Assembly (NCBI RefSeq): GCF_003627055.1
Contig: NZ_CP032624.1
Coordinates: forward strand, 1,364,001 to 1,428,000
Length of the DNA stretch: 64,000 bases
Direction of reading: 5' to 3'
Origin: Gryllotalpicola protaetiae
Lineage (GTDB): Bacteria > Actinomycetota > Actinomycetes > Actinomycetales > Microbacteriaceae
This document shows positions 1 to 8,791 of the stretch, one piece after another (within the stretch, counting starts at the first letter, position 1; each line of letters opens with the position of its first letter). Below the pieces are notes generated by a model, which made no database searches, was not told the origin of the DNA, and saw nothing but the letters and a program-made list of their open reading frames with translations. The position numbers were made by a program, and so were the translations under genes.

Positions 1-480
1 GAAGTGGCTCTGCGCCTTGAGATAGACGGATGCCTCCACCTCATGGTTCTGCTCGACCGAGATCATCGCCCGCTTGGTCTCGTCGAAGAACATGGTGTCG
101 GCGAAGCGGTCGCGCACCAGCATCCGGATGTCAGAGATCAGCGAATCGGACGGCGCGACCGACTCGTCGACCGTAACCGGCGCCATGCCGCCCGGGGTGA
201 TCGCGGCCCAGGCGCCGCCCTTCTCGAAGACGCCGAACATGCGGGCGCCCGGCCGCTGCAGTGCGTCGGCGAGGCCGTGCGCGAGCAGCTTCTGCACGAC
301 CTGCTGCTCGATGAACTCGGAGCTGCGGCCCGTGATGAAGGCGACAGGAACGCCCGCGCCGACGAGGGTCACGAGGTCGTCGGCGATGGAGGGGATGGCG
401 ATGGATCGGGTGACGGGCGAGGCGATCGGTCCGTCGACGTCGAGGAGAAGTCCGAGATCGGGCACGGTCCATTCTCGCAA
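1..480 (-). CDS. HAD-family hydrolase, N-terminal part (cut by window start)
   Basis: The first about 160 residues are visible; the rest lies beyond the left edge. The N-terminus carries the HAD phosphatase signature LLLDVDGP, where two aspartates bracket a valine, and a second motif FITGRSS about 40 residues on that resembles the S/T loop. Both suggest a Mg2+-dependent phosphohydrolase whose substrate cannot be told. A TTG at 480 gives an N-terminus beginning LREWTVPDLG; a GTG at 465 is the alternative. Neither has a clear ribosome-binding site. The frame is closed by a stop just upstream of 480. The gene is divergent from the regulator at 747, so the CACTG-rich spacer lies upstream of both. 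Confidence 0.6.
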   Translation of the reverse strand, partial: MREWTVPDLGLLLDVDGPIASPVTRSIAIPSIADDLVTLVGAGVPVAFITGRSSEFIEQQVVQKLLAHGLADALQRPGARMFGVFEKGGAWAAITPGGMAPVTVDESVAPSDSLISDIRMLVRDRFADTMFFDETKRAMISVEQNHEVEASVYLKAQSHF

Positions 481-514
481 GACGCGGGTGGGCGCTTTTC
501 CACAGGGTGAGCGT

Positions 515-728
515 CACTGCGCCATCGTCACTGCAGTGCTCACTACAGTGCACTGCAGTGAGCACTGCAGTGCGACTGCACTGCGACTGCACTGCGTGTC
601 AGTCATCGTCAGTGATGACCGTCAGTGATCATCAGTGATTCGCGTCACTGAAGTGCAGTCATCCGATCAGTGATGTTGAGTGACGGTGGTCACTGAGGTT
701 CACTGATCGCCGTCAGTTGCCTTCACTG
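515..728. promoter_or_regulatory. Dense array of CACTG/CAGTG sites, probable operator array
   Basis: Eighteen copies of CACTG or its complement CAGTG fall in about 215 bases, where fewer than one is expected by chance. The left half holds three perfect CACTGCAGTG palindromes at 529-538, 551-560 and 563-572 and a degenerate one at 541-550, spaced 10-12 bases apart, about one helical turn. The right half has eight copies of TCAGTGA or TCACTGA. The array lies between the divergent HAD gene and the AlbA_2/ATPase regulator and ends about 20 bases before the latter's start. The most likely role is multi-site binding by that regulator, which is an inference from position. Confidence 0.7.
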
Positions 729-746
729 ACCGACAAGGGAGTACCG

Positions 747-2525
747 ATGGAGACGAGCCAGGGCCCACTCGATGAGGTCGTGGCTCGGTTGCGCCGTGCG
801 GGCACCGACCTCACCCAGGTCGAGGTCAAGGCAGCCGCCTTCGGCGTTCCCCGCAGTCTGTGGCCGACCATCAGCTCGTTCAGTAATCGCGACGGTGGGC
901 TCGTGATCCTCGGACTCGACGAAACGAACGGCTTCGAGCCCGCCGCGGGATTCGATGCGACCAAGGTGCGAGACGCCGTTGCCGAGGCTTTCCGCCCGCG
1001 CTCGGCCCGGGACATCCCGGGGCCACTGACGCCGAGCCCGAGTGGTGTCATCGACATCGCAGATGTCGACGGCGCACCTGTCGTCGTCGTGGACGTCGAG
1101 GAACTGCCCGCCGATCAGCGCCCGTGCTACGTCACGACCCAGGGCATCGAGAACGGCAGCTATCAGCGGGTGGCAGACGGCGATCGCGTGATGGGGCGGT
1201 ACGGCGTCTTCCTCCTGCGGGCGGATGCTGCGCAGCCCAACATCGACGTCGATCCCGTTGACGGAGCCACGAGCGATGATCTGGACGGCGAGCTTGTGGC
1301 TCAGTTCATCGCGCGACTGCGGCGCGTCCGTCCGCGGGCAGTCGCCGGTCTCACGACGGATCTCGATGTGCTCGAACGACTGCGGGTGGTCTCGGGGGAC
1401 CACGTCACGCCGACGCTCGCAGGACTGCTTGCGTTCGGCGCGTACCCGCAGCACTTCTTCCCCCAGGCGATGATCACGCTCAACGTCTATGCGGGGCTCA
1501 CCAAGGACTCGAGCGTTGGCGACGTGCGCATGCTGGACCGAAAGGTGCTCGAGGGGCCGATCCCGATCATGGTCGACGACGCCGTTCGAGCAGTCCTCGC
1601 GAACCTGCAGCATCGGCGGGTCAGCCGGGGCGGCGGGGCGGGCGCGGCCGATGAGCCCGAGATTCCGGTGGATGCCTTGCGTGAAGCCATCGTGAACGCG
1701 GTCACTCACCGTGACTACAGTGCGATGGCGCTCGGCGATCAGGTTCGGCTCGAGCTCTATCCGGACCGGCTCGAGATCCACAACCCCGGCGGCATCTGGG
1801 GTGGTCGCCGGGTCGCCGAACTGTTCGACGGCAGCTCGCGGTCCCGGAACGCCCGACTGGCGACACTGCTCACGGACATCCCGCTGCCGGGCACCGATTA
1901 CACCGTCTCGGAGAACGCCGGCAGTGGCATCCCTCGCATGACCGGTGCCCTCGGGCGCGCTGGTCTGGCCGCACCGCGATTCGATGCCACGCTGACCGGC
2001 ATGACGGTGGTGCTCGAGCGGCACGGGCTGCTGTCGCCCGACGTGGACCAATGGCTGGCCGAGGTGGGCGCCGACGGACTCGAGCCCGACCTGCAGCGCG
2101 TGCTCGCGCTCGTCCATCGCGAGCTCGACGTCGAGGATCAGCTGCTGCGCGCGTTGCTGGGCATCGACTCGCACGACGCGCAGGACCTGCTGCGTTCACT
2201 CGTTGAGGAGGGCTGGCTGCGCTACCCGCCGCGGCCTGGCGAGGCTTACCGGCGCGGCGCGCGGCTGCAGCACGAGGAGGTGCGGGAGGTCGCCCCCGGG
2301 GTGTTCAGCTCGCCGCCCCGTGAGCCGGCCGCTCGCGGTGCACTCGACGAGCGCATCATCGCGGCGATCCGGGATGCCGGCGAACTCGGGGTTCAGGACA
2401 TCGCCGACCGCGCCGGATCGACGGTGAACGGAGTGCGGCAGCGGCTGCGTGTTCTGGTCGATCAGAGAGCTGTCATCGCCACCGCACCACCCCAGTCGAA
2501 GAACCGCACGTACCGGCTGGGGTAG
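747..2525 (+). CDS. AlbA_2 / HATPase_c_4 transcriptional regulator (COG2865-like)
   Basis: A 592-residue protein with three parts. Residues about 20-130 form an AlbA_2 (Schlafen-type) putative DNA-binding domain, with the TQVEVKAAAFG and NRDGGLVILGLDE motifs. The middle is a GHKL-type ATPase-like module with an N-box at about 314-325 (EAIVNAVTHRDY) and a following IHNPGG element near 343. The last 60 residues form a winged helix (GVQDIADRAGSTVNGVRQRL). The ATG at 747 is chosen because AAGGGAG lies five bases upstream; an in-frame TTG at 717 falls inside the repeat array and has no ribosome-binding site. Members of this family are annotated as ATP-binding transcriptional regulators; the ligand is unknown. 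The array just upstream suggests autoregulation. Confidence 0.8.
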   Translation: METSQGPLDEVVARLRRAGTDLTQVEVKAAAFGVPRSLWPTISSFSNRDGGLVILGLDETNGFEPAAGFDATKVRDAVAEAFRPRSARDIPGPLTPSPSGVIDIADVDGAPVVVVDVEELPADQRPCYVTTQGIENGSYQRVADGDRVMGRYGVFLLRADAAQPNIDVDPVDGATSDDLDGELVAQFIARLRRVRPRAVAGLTTDLDVLERLRVVSGDHVTPTLAGLLAFGAYPQHFFPQAMITLNVYAGLTKDSSVGDVRMLDRKVLEGPIPIMVDDAVRAVLANLQHRRVSRGGGAGAADEPEIPVDALREAIVNAVTHRDYSAMALGDQVRLELYPDRLEIHNPGGIWGGRRVAELFDGSSRSRNARLATLLTDIPLPGTDYTVSENAGSGIPRMTGALGRAGLAAPRFDATLTGMTVVLERHGLLSPDVDQWLAEVGADGLEPDLQRVLALVHRELDVEDQLLRALLGIDSHDAQDLLRSLVEEGWLRYPPRPGEAYRRGARLQHEEVREVAPGVFSSPPREPAARGALDERIIAAIRDAGELGVQDIADRAGSTVNGVRQRLRVLVDQRAVIATAPPQSKNRTYRLG

Positions 2526-2549
2526 GGCGGGCGCACCGGCGCTCGCCGG

Positions 2550-2561
2550 TAGAATTGCCAC
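2550..2561 (+). promoter_or_regulatory. Leaderless-type -10 of purL
   Basis: TAGAAT at 2550-2555 is followed by six bases and then the purL GTG, so transcription would start at the start codon. No ribosome-binding site is present. Confidence 0.55.
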
Positions 2562-4982
2562 GTGACTGACGCCACCGAGACCATTTCTGTTCCTTCCTCC
2601 GGTCTCGACACGACCGCCAACGCAGCCGCCACCCCCGAGAAGCAGCAGCCGTACGACGTGCTGGGCCTCAAGCTCGACGAGTACGAGCAGATCAAGGCGA
2701 TCCTCGGCCGCAGGCCCACCAGCGCCGAGCTCGCGATGTACTCGGTGATGTGGTCTGAGCACTGCTCCTACAAGTCGAGCAAGAAGTACCTGCGCATCTT
2801 CGGTCAGAAGGTCAACGACAAGATGCGCGAGAACCTCATGGTCGGCATGGGCCAGAACGCCGGCGTCGTCGACATCGGCGAAGGCTGGGCGGTCACCTTC
2901 AAGGTCGAGTCGCACAATCATCCGTCATACATCGAGCCGTTCCAGGGTGCCGCGACCGGCGTCGGCGGCATCGTGCGCGACATCATCTCGATGGGCGCGC
3001 GGCCCGTCGCCGTGATGGACCAGCTGCGCTTCGGCAAGATCGGCGACCCCGACACGACCCGCGTCGTGCACGGCGTGGTCGCCGGCATCTCGCACTACGG
3101 CAACTGCCTCGGCCTGCCGAACATCGGCGGCGAGACCTACTTCGACCCGGTGTACCAGGGCAACCCGCTCGTCAACGCGCTCGCCGTCGGCGTGCTGCGC
3201 CACGAGGACCTGCACCTCGCCAACGCCGAGGGCGTCGGCAACAAGGTCGTCCTCTTCGGCGCGCGCACGGGCGGCGACGGCATCGGGGGCGCCTCGATCC
3301 TGGCCTCAGACACCTTCTCGTCCACCGGCCCGACCAAGCGCCCCGCCGTGCAGGTCGGCGACCCGTTCGCCGAGAAGGTGCTCATCGAGTGCTGCCTCGA
3401 GCTGTTCAAGGGCGACCTCGTCGACGGCATCCAGGACCTCGGCGCCGCCGGCATCTCGTGCGCCACCTCCGAGCTGGCGTCCAACGGCGACGGCGGCATG
3501 TTCGTCGAGCTCGACTCCGTGCTGCTGCGCGACCCCACGCTCACGGCCGAAGAGATCCTGATGAGCGAGTCCCAGGAGCGCATGATGGCCGTCGTACACC
3601 CCGACAAGCTCGAGGCCTTCGACGCGGTGCTCGCGAAGTGGGACGTCGAGTACTCGGTGCTCGGCGAGGTCACCGACACCGGTCGTCTCGTCATCCAGTG
3701 GCGCGGCGAGGAGATCGTGAACGTCGACCCGCGCACGGTCGCGATCGACGGCCCGGTTTACGACCGGCCCGTCGCGCGCCCCGAATGGCTCGATGCGCTG
3801 CAGGCGGATTCCGCGGCTCTGCTGCCCCGGGCCGACGCGTCGACCGACGAGGGCAAGGGCCAGCTGCGCGAGCAGTTCCTCGCGCTCGCGGGAAGCCCGA
3901 ACCTCGCCGACAAGAGCTGGGTCACCGACCAGTACGACTACTACGTCGGCGGCAACACGGCGCTTGCCTTCCCAGAGGACGCGGGCATGATCCGCGTCGA
4001 CGAGGAATCCGGCCTCGGCTTCGCGATCGCGACCGACGCGAACGGCCGCTACTGCCAGCTCGACCCGTTCCAGGGTGCCAAGCTCGCGCTCGCCGAGGCG
4101 TACCGCAACGTCGCCGTTTCCGGAGCCGTGCCGATGGCGGTCACCGACTGCCTGAACTTCGGCTCGCCGGAGAACCCCGAGGTCATGTGGCAGTTCTCGC
4201 AGGCCGTCGAAGGCTTGAGCGACGGATGCCTCGAGCTCGAGATCCCCGTCACGGGCGGCAACGTCTCGTTCTACAACCAGACCGGAACGACCCCGATCTT
4301 CCCAACGCCGGTCGTCGGCGTGCTCGGCGTGATCGACGACGTCGCCCGCCGCATCCCCTCCGGCTGGCAGGACCCGGGCGAGAACATCTACCTGCTCGGC
4401 ACGACGTCTCTTGAGCTGGACGGCTCGGCCTGGGCCGGCACGGTGTTCGGCCACCTCGGCGGCCGCCCGCCGGCCGTCGACCTGGGGCGTGAGCGCCAGC
4501 TCGCCGAGCTGCTGCACGCGGCGGCGGTCGAGGGCTTCGTCACCTCGGCGCACGACCTCGCCGACGGCGGCCTCGCGCAGGCGCTGGCCGAGTCGGTGCT
4601 GCGTTTCGGCATCGGTGCTCGCGTTGTGCTCGACGAGATCATCGAGCGGGACGGGGTGGATGCCACCACCGCGCTGTTCTCCGAGTCGACCGCCCGCGTG
4701 ATCGTCTCGGTGCCCCGCGAGGACGACGTGCAGTTCCGCGGGCTGTGCGAGGGCCGCGGATTCCCCGTCGCCCGCATCGGCGTGACGGATGCCGTCGACG
4801 GCGAGGTTCCTGCCCTCGAGGTGCAGGGGCTGTTCACGGTCGGGCTCGAAGAGCTCGCCTCAGCGCATCGGGCGACCCTGCCCGAGCACTTCGGCCCGGT
4901 CGTCGGTGCCGGCTCGGCGAGCGCCTACTACGTCGCCCCTGAGGAGCGCACCCACCGCACCCCGCGCCACCTGGCGGAGTAG
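2562..4982 (+). CDS. purL: Phosphoribosylformylglycinamidine synthase subunit PurL
   Basis: An 806-residue ATP-dependent synthase of the fourth step of de novo purine synthesis, converting FGAR to FGAM with ammonia from a separate PurQ glutaminase and the small PurS subunit. The length fits the small PurL type rather than the fused large enzyme. The conserved WSEHCSY motif is at residues 64-70 and is followed by the lysine-rich SSKKYLR stretch; SHNHPS and the second-half glycine-rich [10 protein letters not shown] loops are intact. The GTG at 2562 is the only start consistent with the -10 box six bases upstream. purQ and purS are not beside it here. A hairpin pair follows the stop. Confidence 0.95.
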   Translation: MTDATETISVPSSGLDTTANAAATPEKQQPYDVLGLKLDEYEQIKAILGRRPTSAELAMYSVMWSEHCSYKSSKKYLRIFGQKVNDKMRENLMVGMGQNAGVVDIGEGWAVTFKVESHNHPSYIEPFQGAATGVGGIVRDIISMGARPVAVMDQLRFGKIGDPDTTRVVHGVVAGISHYGNCLGLPNIGGETYFDPVYQGNPLVNALAVGVLRHEDLHLANAEGVGNKVVLFGARTGGDGIGGASILASDTFSSTGPTKRPAVQVGDPFAEKVLIECCLELFKGDLVDGIQDLGAAGISCATSELASNGDGGMFVELDSVLLRDPTLTAEEILMSESQERMMAVVHPDKLEAFDAVLAKWDVEYSVLGEVTDTGRLVIQWRGEEIVNVDPRTVAIDGPVYDRPVARPEWLDALQADSAALLPRADASTDEGKGQLREQFLALAGSPNLADKSWVTDQYDYYVGGNTALAFPEDAGMIRVDEESGLGFAIATDANGRYCQLDPFQGAKLALAEAYRNVAVSGAVPMAVTDCLNFGSPENPEVMWQFSQAVEGLSDGCLELEIPVTGGNVSFYNQTGTTPIFPTPVVGVLGVIDDVARRIPSGWQDPGENIYLLGTTSLELDGSAWAGTVFGHLGGRPPAVDLGRERQLAELLHAAAVEGFVTSAHDLADGGLAQALAESVLRFGIGARVVLDEIIERDGVDATTALFSESTARVIVSVPREDDVQFRGLCEGRGFPVARIGVTDAVDGEVPALEVQGLFTVGLEELASAHRATLPEHFGPVVGAGSASAYYVAPEERTHRTPRHLAE

Positions 4983-4992
4983 CGCGCTTCGC

Positions 4993-5060
4993 GTGCGCGG
5001 GTGAAAGCGCGCTTCCGCGGGTGAAGCATGACCCGCGGAAGCGACGTTTCACCCGCGCAC
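4993..5060. repeat. Long inverted repeat (30-bp arms, 8-base loop)
   Basis: Arms 4993-5022 and 5031-5060 pair with two or three mismatches around the loop GAAGCATG. There is no T-tract after it, so it does not look like a simple intrinsic terminator. It lies directly after purL and before a conventional terminator. Confidence 0.75.
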
Positions 5061-5062
5061 CT

Positions 5063-5100
5063 GACGCCCGCTCGAGAAGACGAGCGGGCGTCAGTTTCTT
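5063..5100 (+). terminator. Intrinsic terminator after purL
   Basis: A perfect 12-bp stem, GACGCCCGCTCG with its complement, around the loop AGAAGA is followed by AGTTTCTT. This fits a Rho-independent terminator ending purL transcription. Confidence 0.75.
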
Positions 5101-5160
5101 AATGCGGCCGTAACGAACCGCGCGGGCCGCGGAAACACGGGCTCCATACCGTATCCACGA

Positions 5161-5170
5161 CTGTATACAG
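5161..5170. promoter_or_regulatory. CTGTATACAG palindrome, candidate GntR operator
   Basis: This perfect 10-bp palindrome lies 47 bases before the first gene of the importer/biuret operon and just downstream of possible -10 elements (TACCGT at 5147, TATCCA). TGTATACA-type palindromes are typical of FCD-type GntR regulators, and such a regulator is encoded in the operon at 11982. The pairing is an inference. Confidence 0.5.
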
Positions 5171-5216
5171 ACCTGTGTGCAGAGTTCGGATCGACCCCCA
5201 CGATCGGAGCCACACC

Positions 5217-6740
5217 ATGCACGTCCCCTCCCCTCCGCTGCTGGAGGTGCGCGAGCTCGTCAAGATCTTCGGCCCGGTACGAGCCAACGACGGGATCTCG
5301 TTCTCGGTGCGCCCGGGCGAAGTCCACGCCCTGCTCGGCGAGAACGGCGCGGGCAAGAGCACGCTCGTCAAGTCGCTCTACGGCGTGCACCAGCCCGATT
5401 CCGGCGAGATCGTCATCGACGGCGCGGCCGTCGAACTCCCGTCGCCGGCGGCCGCCCGTCAACGCGGCATCGGCATGGTCTTCCAGGACATGCGCCTCAT
5501 CCCCGCTCTGCCCGTCTGGCAGAACATCGCGCTGCACCTGACCGACACCCCGTGGGTCATGCGGCCGAAAACGCTCAAAGCGCGCATCGCCGAGCTCTCG
5601 CAGCGCTACGGCCTGGCCGTGCACCCCGACGCGCTCGTCGAGCACCTGTCCATCGGCGAGTGGCAGCGCGTCGAGCTCGTCAAGGTGCTGCTCGGCGGCC
5701 TACGGCTGCTGATCCTCGACGAGCCGACCAGCGTGCTCACCCCGCAAGAGGTCGGCGGACTGTTCGAGGTCGTCGACCGCCTCCGGGCCGACGGCGCCGC
5801 GATCGTGATCATCACGCACAAGCTGCGCGAGGTGCGCCAGATCGCCGACCGCGTCACCGTGCTGCGCGGCGGTCGCACGGTGCTCAGCGACGCGGAGCCC
5901 GCGCAGCTCACCGACGAACAGCTCATCACCGCGATGGTCGGCGAGCCGGTGGCCGCGCTTGAGCGGCGATCGACGGATGCTTCGGATGCAGCGTCCCCCG
6001 ACCCCGCCATCGTCCGCCTCGAGAACGTGAGCATCCGCCGCCCCGACGGCGCGCTCGGCCTCGACGGGGTCTCGCTCGAGGTGTTCCCCGGCCAGATCCT
6101 CGGGGTCGCCGGCGTCGCCGGCAGCGGGCAGGACGAACTGAGCGAGACGATCCTCGGCCTGCGCCAACCCGTCGCGGGAACCGTGGCGCTCGACGGCGCA
6201 GAGCTCGCGCTGCCCGCCGTGCGCCAGGCACGCCAGGCCGGAATCGTGGCGGTCGCGTCCGACCCCGTGCAGGATTTCGTGATCCCGGGGATGTCGGTGG
6301 CTGAGCACGCCGCGCTCTGGTTCGCGGAAGGGCGGTTCCGCTTCGACACGCGACGCGCCGACACGCAGCTGCGCACCCGCAACGGCACGGCCCAGTTGCG
6401 CGCGGTCGCCGGCAACCGGCGGATGGACCGCCTCTCGGGCGGCAACATCCAGCGCGTGCTGCTGACGCTCGCGCTCACCTCGACGTGCCGCGTGCTCGTC
6501 GCGTCGTATCCGACGCGCGGCCTCGACATCCTCACCACGGAGCGCACGCGCACCCTCATCAAGGAGCTGTGCGACGCGGGCGTCGCCGTCGTGCTGGTCT
6601 CCGAGGATCTCGATGAGCTGCTCACCCTGAGCGACCGCATCGCGGTGCTCTCGGGCGGCGAGCTCACCGGCGTCGTGCCTGCTGCCACGGCCGACCGGCA
6701 GCGCCTCGGCGAGCTGATGGCGGGCGGGGTGGCGGCATGA
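5217..6740 (+). CDS. BMP-type ABC importer, double ATPase subunit
   Basis: A 507-residue protein with two fused nucleotide-binding domains, the layout of the nucleoside/sugar class of importers. Domain 1 has Walker A GENGAGKST (about 41-49), signature LSIGEWQ (about 144-150) and Walker B LLILDEPTS (about 163-171). Domain 2 has a degenerate Walker A (GVAGSGQDE, about 298) and a good signature LSGGNIQ (about 405), as is usual in this class. The ATG at 5217 has GGAG eight bases upstream and starts close to the first strand of domain 1. The stop overlaps the next gene's ATG (ATGA), so translation is probably coupled. It powers uptake by the permeases and lipoprotein that follow. Confidence 0.92.
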   Translation: MHVPSPPLLEVRELVKIFGPVRANDGISFSVRPGEVHALLGENGAGKSTLVKSLYGVHQPDSGEIVIDGAAVELPSPAAARQRGIGMVFQDMRLIPALPVWQNIALHLTDTPWVMRPKTLKARIAELSQRYGLAVHPDALVEHLSIGEWQRVELVKVLLGGLRLLILDEPTSVLTPQEVGGLFEVVDRLRADGAAIVIITHKLREVRQIADRVTVLRGGRTVLSDAEPAQLTDEQLITAMVGEPVAALERRSTDASDAASPDPAIVRLENVSIRRPDGALGLDGVSLEVFPGQILGVAGVAGSGQDELSETILGLRQPVAGTVALDGAELALPAVRQARQAGIVAVASDPVQDFVIPGMSVAEHAALWFAEGRFRFDTRRADTQLRTRNGTAQLRAVAGNRRMDRLSGGNIQRVLLTLALTSTCRVLVASYPTRGLDILTTERTRTLIKELCDAGVAVVLVSEDLDELLTLSDRIAVLSGGELTGVVPAATADRQRLGELMAGGVAA

Positions 6741-7819
6741 GCGAGCAGCTTCCCCAGGTGGTCACCCCCGTCGCCGCCCAGCCGCGACTGCGCATGCCCG
6801 CCTGGCTCTCATGGCGTCGACTCGCGATCGTCGTCGGCGCCTACCTCGCCTGCGTCGTCGTGTTCGCCGCCTTCGCCGCCTGGCAGGGCGCCGACCCCGG
6901 CACGCTGCTGCCGGCGATGCTGCAGTCGACCGTGCTGAACCCGACGGCGCTCACCCAGACGCTGCTGCGCGCCGTGCCGATCGGCTTCGCCGCCCTCGCG
7001 GCCGTGGTGCCCGCGCGCGCCGGCCTCGTCAACGTCGGCGCAGAGGGCCAGCTCATCATGGGCGCCGTCGCGGCGACCGGCGTCGGGCTCGCCGTCGGCA
7101 CCCACGTGCCCGGTCCGCTCGCGCTCATCGCGACCGTCGCGGCCGGCGGCGTTGCGGGCGCGGTCTGGGCCGGCATCTCCGCCGTCTTCCGGATCTGGTT
7201 CCGCGCCGCGGAATCCGTCACGAGCCTGCTGCTCAACTTCGTCGCGAGCGACGTGATGCTGTTCCTGATCTACGAGCCGTGGAAGGACCCGGCGGGCTCC
7301 GGCCAGCCGCAGAGCCGCCCGCTTCCCGGCGATGTCCGGCTCGGCGACCTCACCTCCACCGGCCTCAACGCGAGCGTCATCGTGCTCGCGCTCGCCGCCG
7401 TCGGCGTGTGGCTGCTGCTGCGCCGCACCGGCTGGGGCTTCGCGCTGCGGGTCATCGGCGGCAACCCGGAGGCCGCACGCCGCAGCGCGCTGCCGAGCTG
7501 GAGCCTGCTGCTGTCGGCGATGCTCGTCGGCGGGCTGCTCGCGGGGCTCGGCGGCGCACTCAACCTGATCGGCGTCGAGGGTCAGCTGCGGCCCGGCATC
7601 ACCACGACATTCGGGTATGTGGGATTCCTGGCCGCATTCCTCGGCCGCAACGACGCGATCCGCGCGACGCTCGCCGCCCTGCTGTTCGCCGCGATCGCCC
7701 TGAGCGGCAACGGCCTGCAGCTCGTCGCCGGACTGGACGGCAACATCGTCAACGTCCTGCTCGGCTCCATCGTCCTGACCATGCTGCTCGTCGGCCGCAC
7801 CCAGGGAGAGCGACTGTGA
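6737..7819 (+). CDS. BMP-type ABC importer, permease 1
   Basis: A 360-residue hydrophobic protein of the BPD_transp_2 class (NupP/YufP-like), with about eight to ten membrane segments and the cytoplasmic-coupling-region sequence NVGAEGQLIMGA in the first half. It forms the membrane channel with the second permease. It overlaps both neighbours by four bases (ATGA upstream, GTGA downstream). The family moves nucleosides or purine-like compounds in known cases; the operon context here points to a small carbamoyl compound instead or in addition. Confidence 0.9.
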   Translation: MSEQLPQVVTPVAAQPRLRMPAWLSWRRLAIVVGAYLACVVVFAAFAAWQGADPGTLLPAMLQSTVLNPTALTQTLLRAVPIGFAALAAVVPARAGLVNVGAEGQLIMGAVAATGVGLAVGTHVPGPLALIATVAAGGVAGAVWAGISAVFRIWFRAAESVTSLLLNFVASDVMLFLIYEPWKDPAGSGQPQSRPLPGDVRLGDLTSTGLNASVIVLALAAVGVWLLLRRTGWGFALRVIGGNPEAARRSALPSWSLLLSAMLVGGLLAGLGGALNLIGVEGQLRPGITTTFGYVGFLAAFLGRNDAIRATLAALLFAAIALSGNGLQLVAGLDGNIVNVLLGSIVLTMLLVGRTQGERL

Positions 7820-8727
7820 ACATCGTCGGCGAAACCCTCGCCACCGCCATCCCCGGCAGCGTCGCGCTGCTGTATCCCTCCCTCGGCGAGCTCATCTCGG
7901 AGCGCACCGGCGTCACCAACCTCGGTACAGAGGGCTCGATGCTCTCGGGCGCGCTGGCCGGCATCGCCGTCACCCTCGCGACCGGCAACCCCGTGCTCGG
8001 CGTACTGGCGGCGGCGGTCGCCGGCGCGGCCTGCGCCGCGGTGCACGCCCTCGCGGTCGTGCTGCGCGGCGCCAACCAGCTCGCGAGCGGCCTCGTCATC
8101 TGGTTCCTCGCGCTCGGGGTGACGTCCGTGCTCGGCTCGCCGCTCAACGGGAAGATCGTCGACCCGCTGCCGGCACTGCGGATTCCGGTGCTGGCATCCA
8201 TCCCCGGCATCGGGCCGGCCCTGTTCGATCAGAACGCCCTCGTCTACGCCGCCTATCTGCTCGCGCCGGCGATATGGCTGTTCCTCACCTACACCCGTAC
8301 GGGGCTCGCGCTGCGCGCCACGGGCGAGCGGCCGGCCGTCGTCTTCGCGGGCGGCCACAACCCGACGGCTCTGCGCTTCTCCGCCACGACCGTCGGCGGC
8401 GCGCTCGCGGGGCTCGGCGGCGCCCAGCTCGCCCTCGGCATCGTCGGCAACTGGGCGAACGGCATGACCAACGGTTACGGCTTCGTCGCGGTCGCGGTCG
8501 TCATCTTCGCACGGTGGACGCCCCTCGGCGTCGTGGCGGGGTCGTATCTCTTCGGAGTCGCGCTGGCCCTGGCATCCGTCATTCAAGCCAATGGCATCGG
8601 GGTCAACCAATACCTGCTCGACTCGCTGCCCTACGCCGTCACCATCATCGTCCTCGTCCTGGTCAGCCGCTTCGGCCGCAGCAATGCGCCGGAATCGCAG
8701 CGCGATGCGCTGAGCGAAACGGTCTGA
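7816..8727 (+). CDS. BMP-type ABC importer, permease 2
   Basis: A 303-residue integral membrane protein (NupQ/YufQ-like) carrying the sequence TNLGTEGSMLSGA that matches the coupling region of its partner permease. The start is the GTG at 7816, which overlaps the stop of permease 1; the open frame runs further upstream, but that part is only antiparallel reading of permease 1. Several GLGG-type glycine motifs and about eight membrane helices are visible. It is followed by a 64-base gap before the binding lipoprotein. Confidence 0.9.
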   Translation: MNIVGETLATAIPGSVALLYPSLGELISERTGVTNLGTEGSMLSGALAGIAVTLATGNPVLGVLAAAVAGAACAAVHALAVVLRGANQLASGLVIWFLALGVTSVLGSPLNGKIVDPLPALRIPVLASIPGIGPALFDQNALVYAAYLLAPAIWLFLTYTRTGLALRATGERPAVVFAGGHNPTALRFSATTVGGALAGLGGAQLALGIVGNWANGMTNGYGFVAVAVVIFARWTPLGVVAGSYLFGVALALASVIQANGIGVNQYLLDSLPYAVTIIVLVLVSRFGRSNAPESQRDALSETV

Positions 8728-8791
8728 CCGCCGGGCCTGCGCCCAACCCCCACCCTGTTCTGCACCACCCCACAGCACAGAAAGAGAAGCT

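Noticed and set aside
515-728. CACTG array as CRISPR or phage attachment site
   Set aside because: Repeats are five to ten bases with no uniform spacers and no integrase or Cas gene nearby.
723-2174. Minus-strand frame of 483 codons opposite the AlbA_2 regulator
   Set aside because: Arg/His/Asp-rich composition without any motif, and the plus strand has clear domains.
4993-5060. Long stem after purL as an ordinary intrinsic terminator
   Set aside because: There is no T-run after it and a conventional terminator follows directly at 5063-5100.
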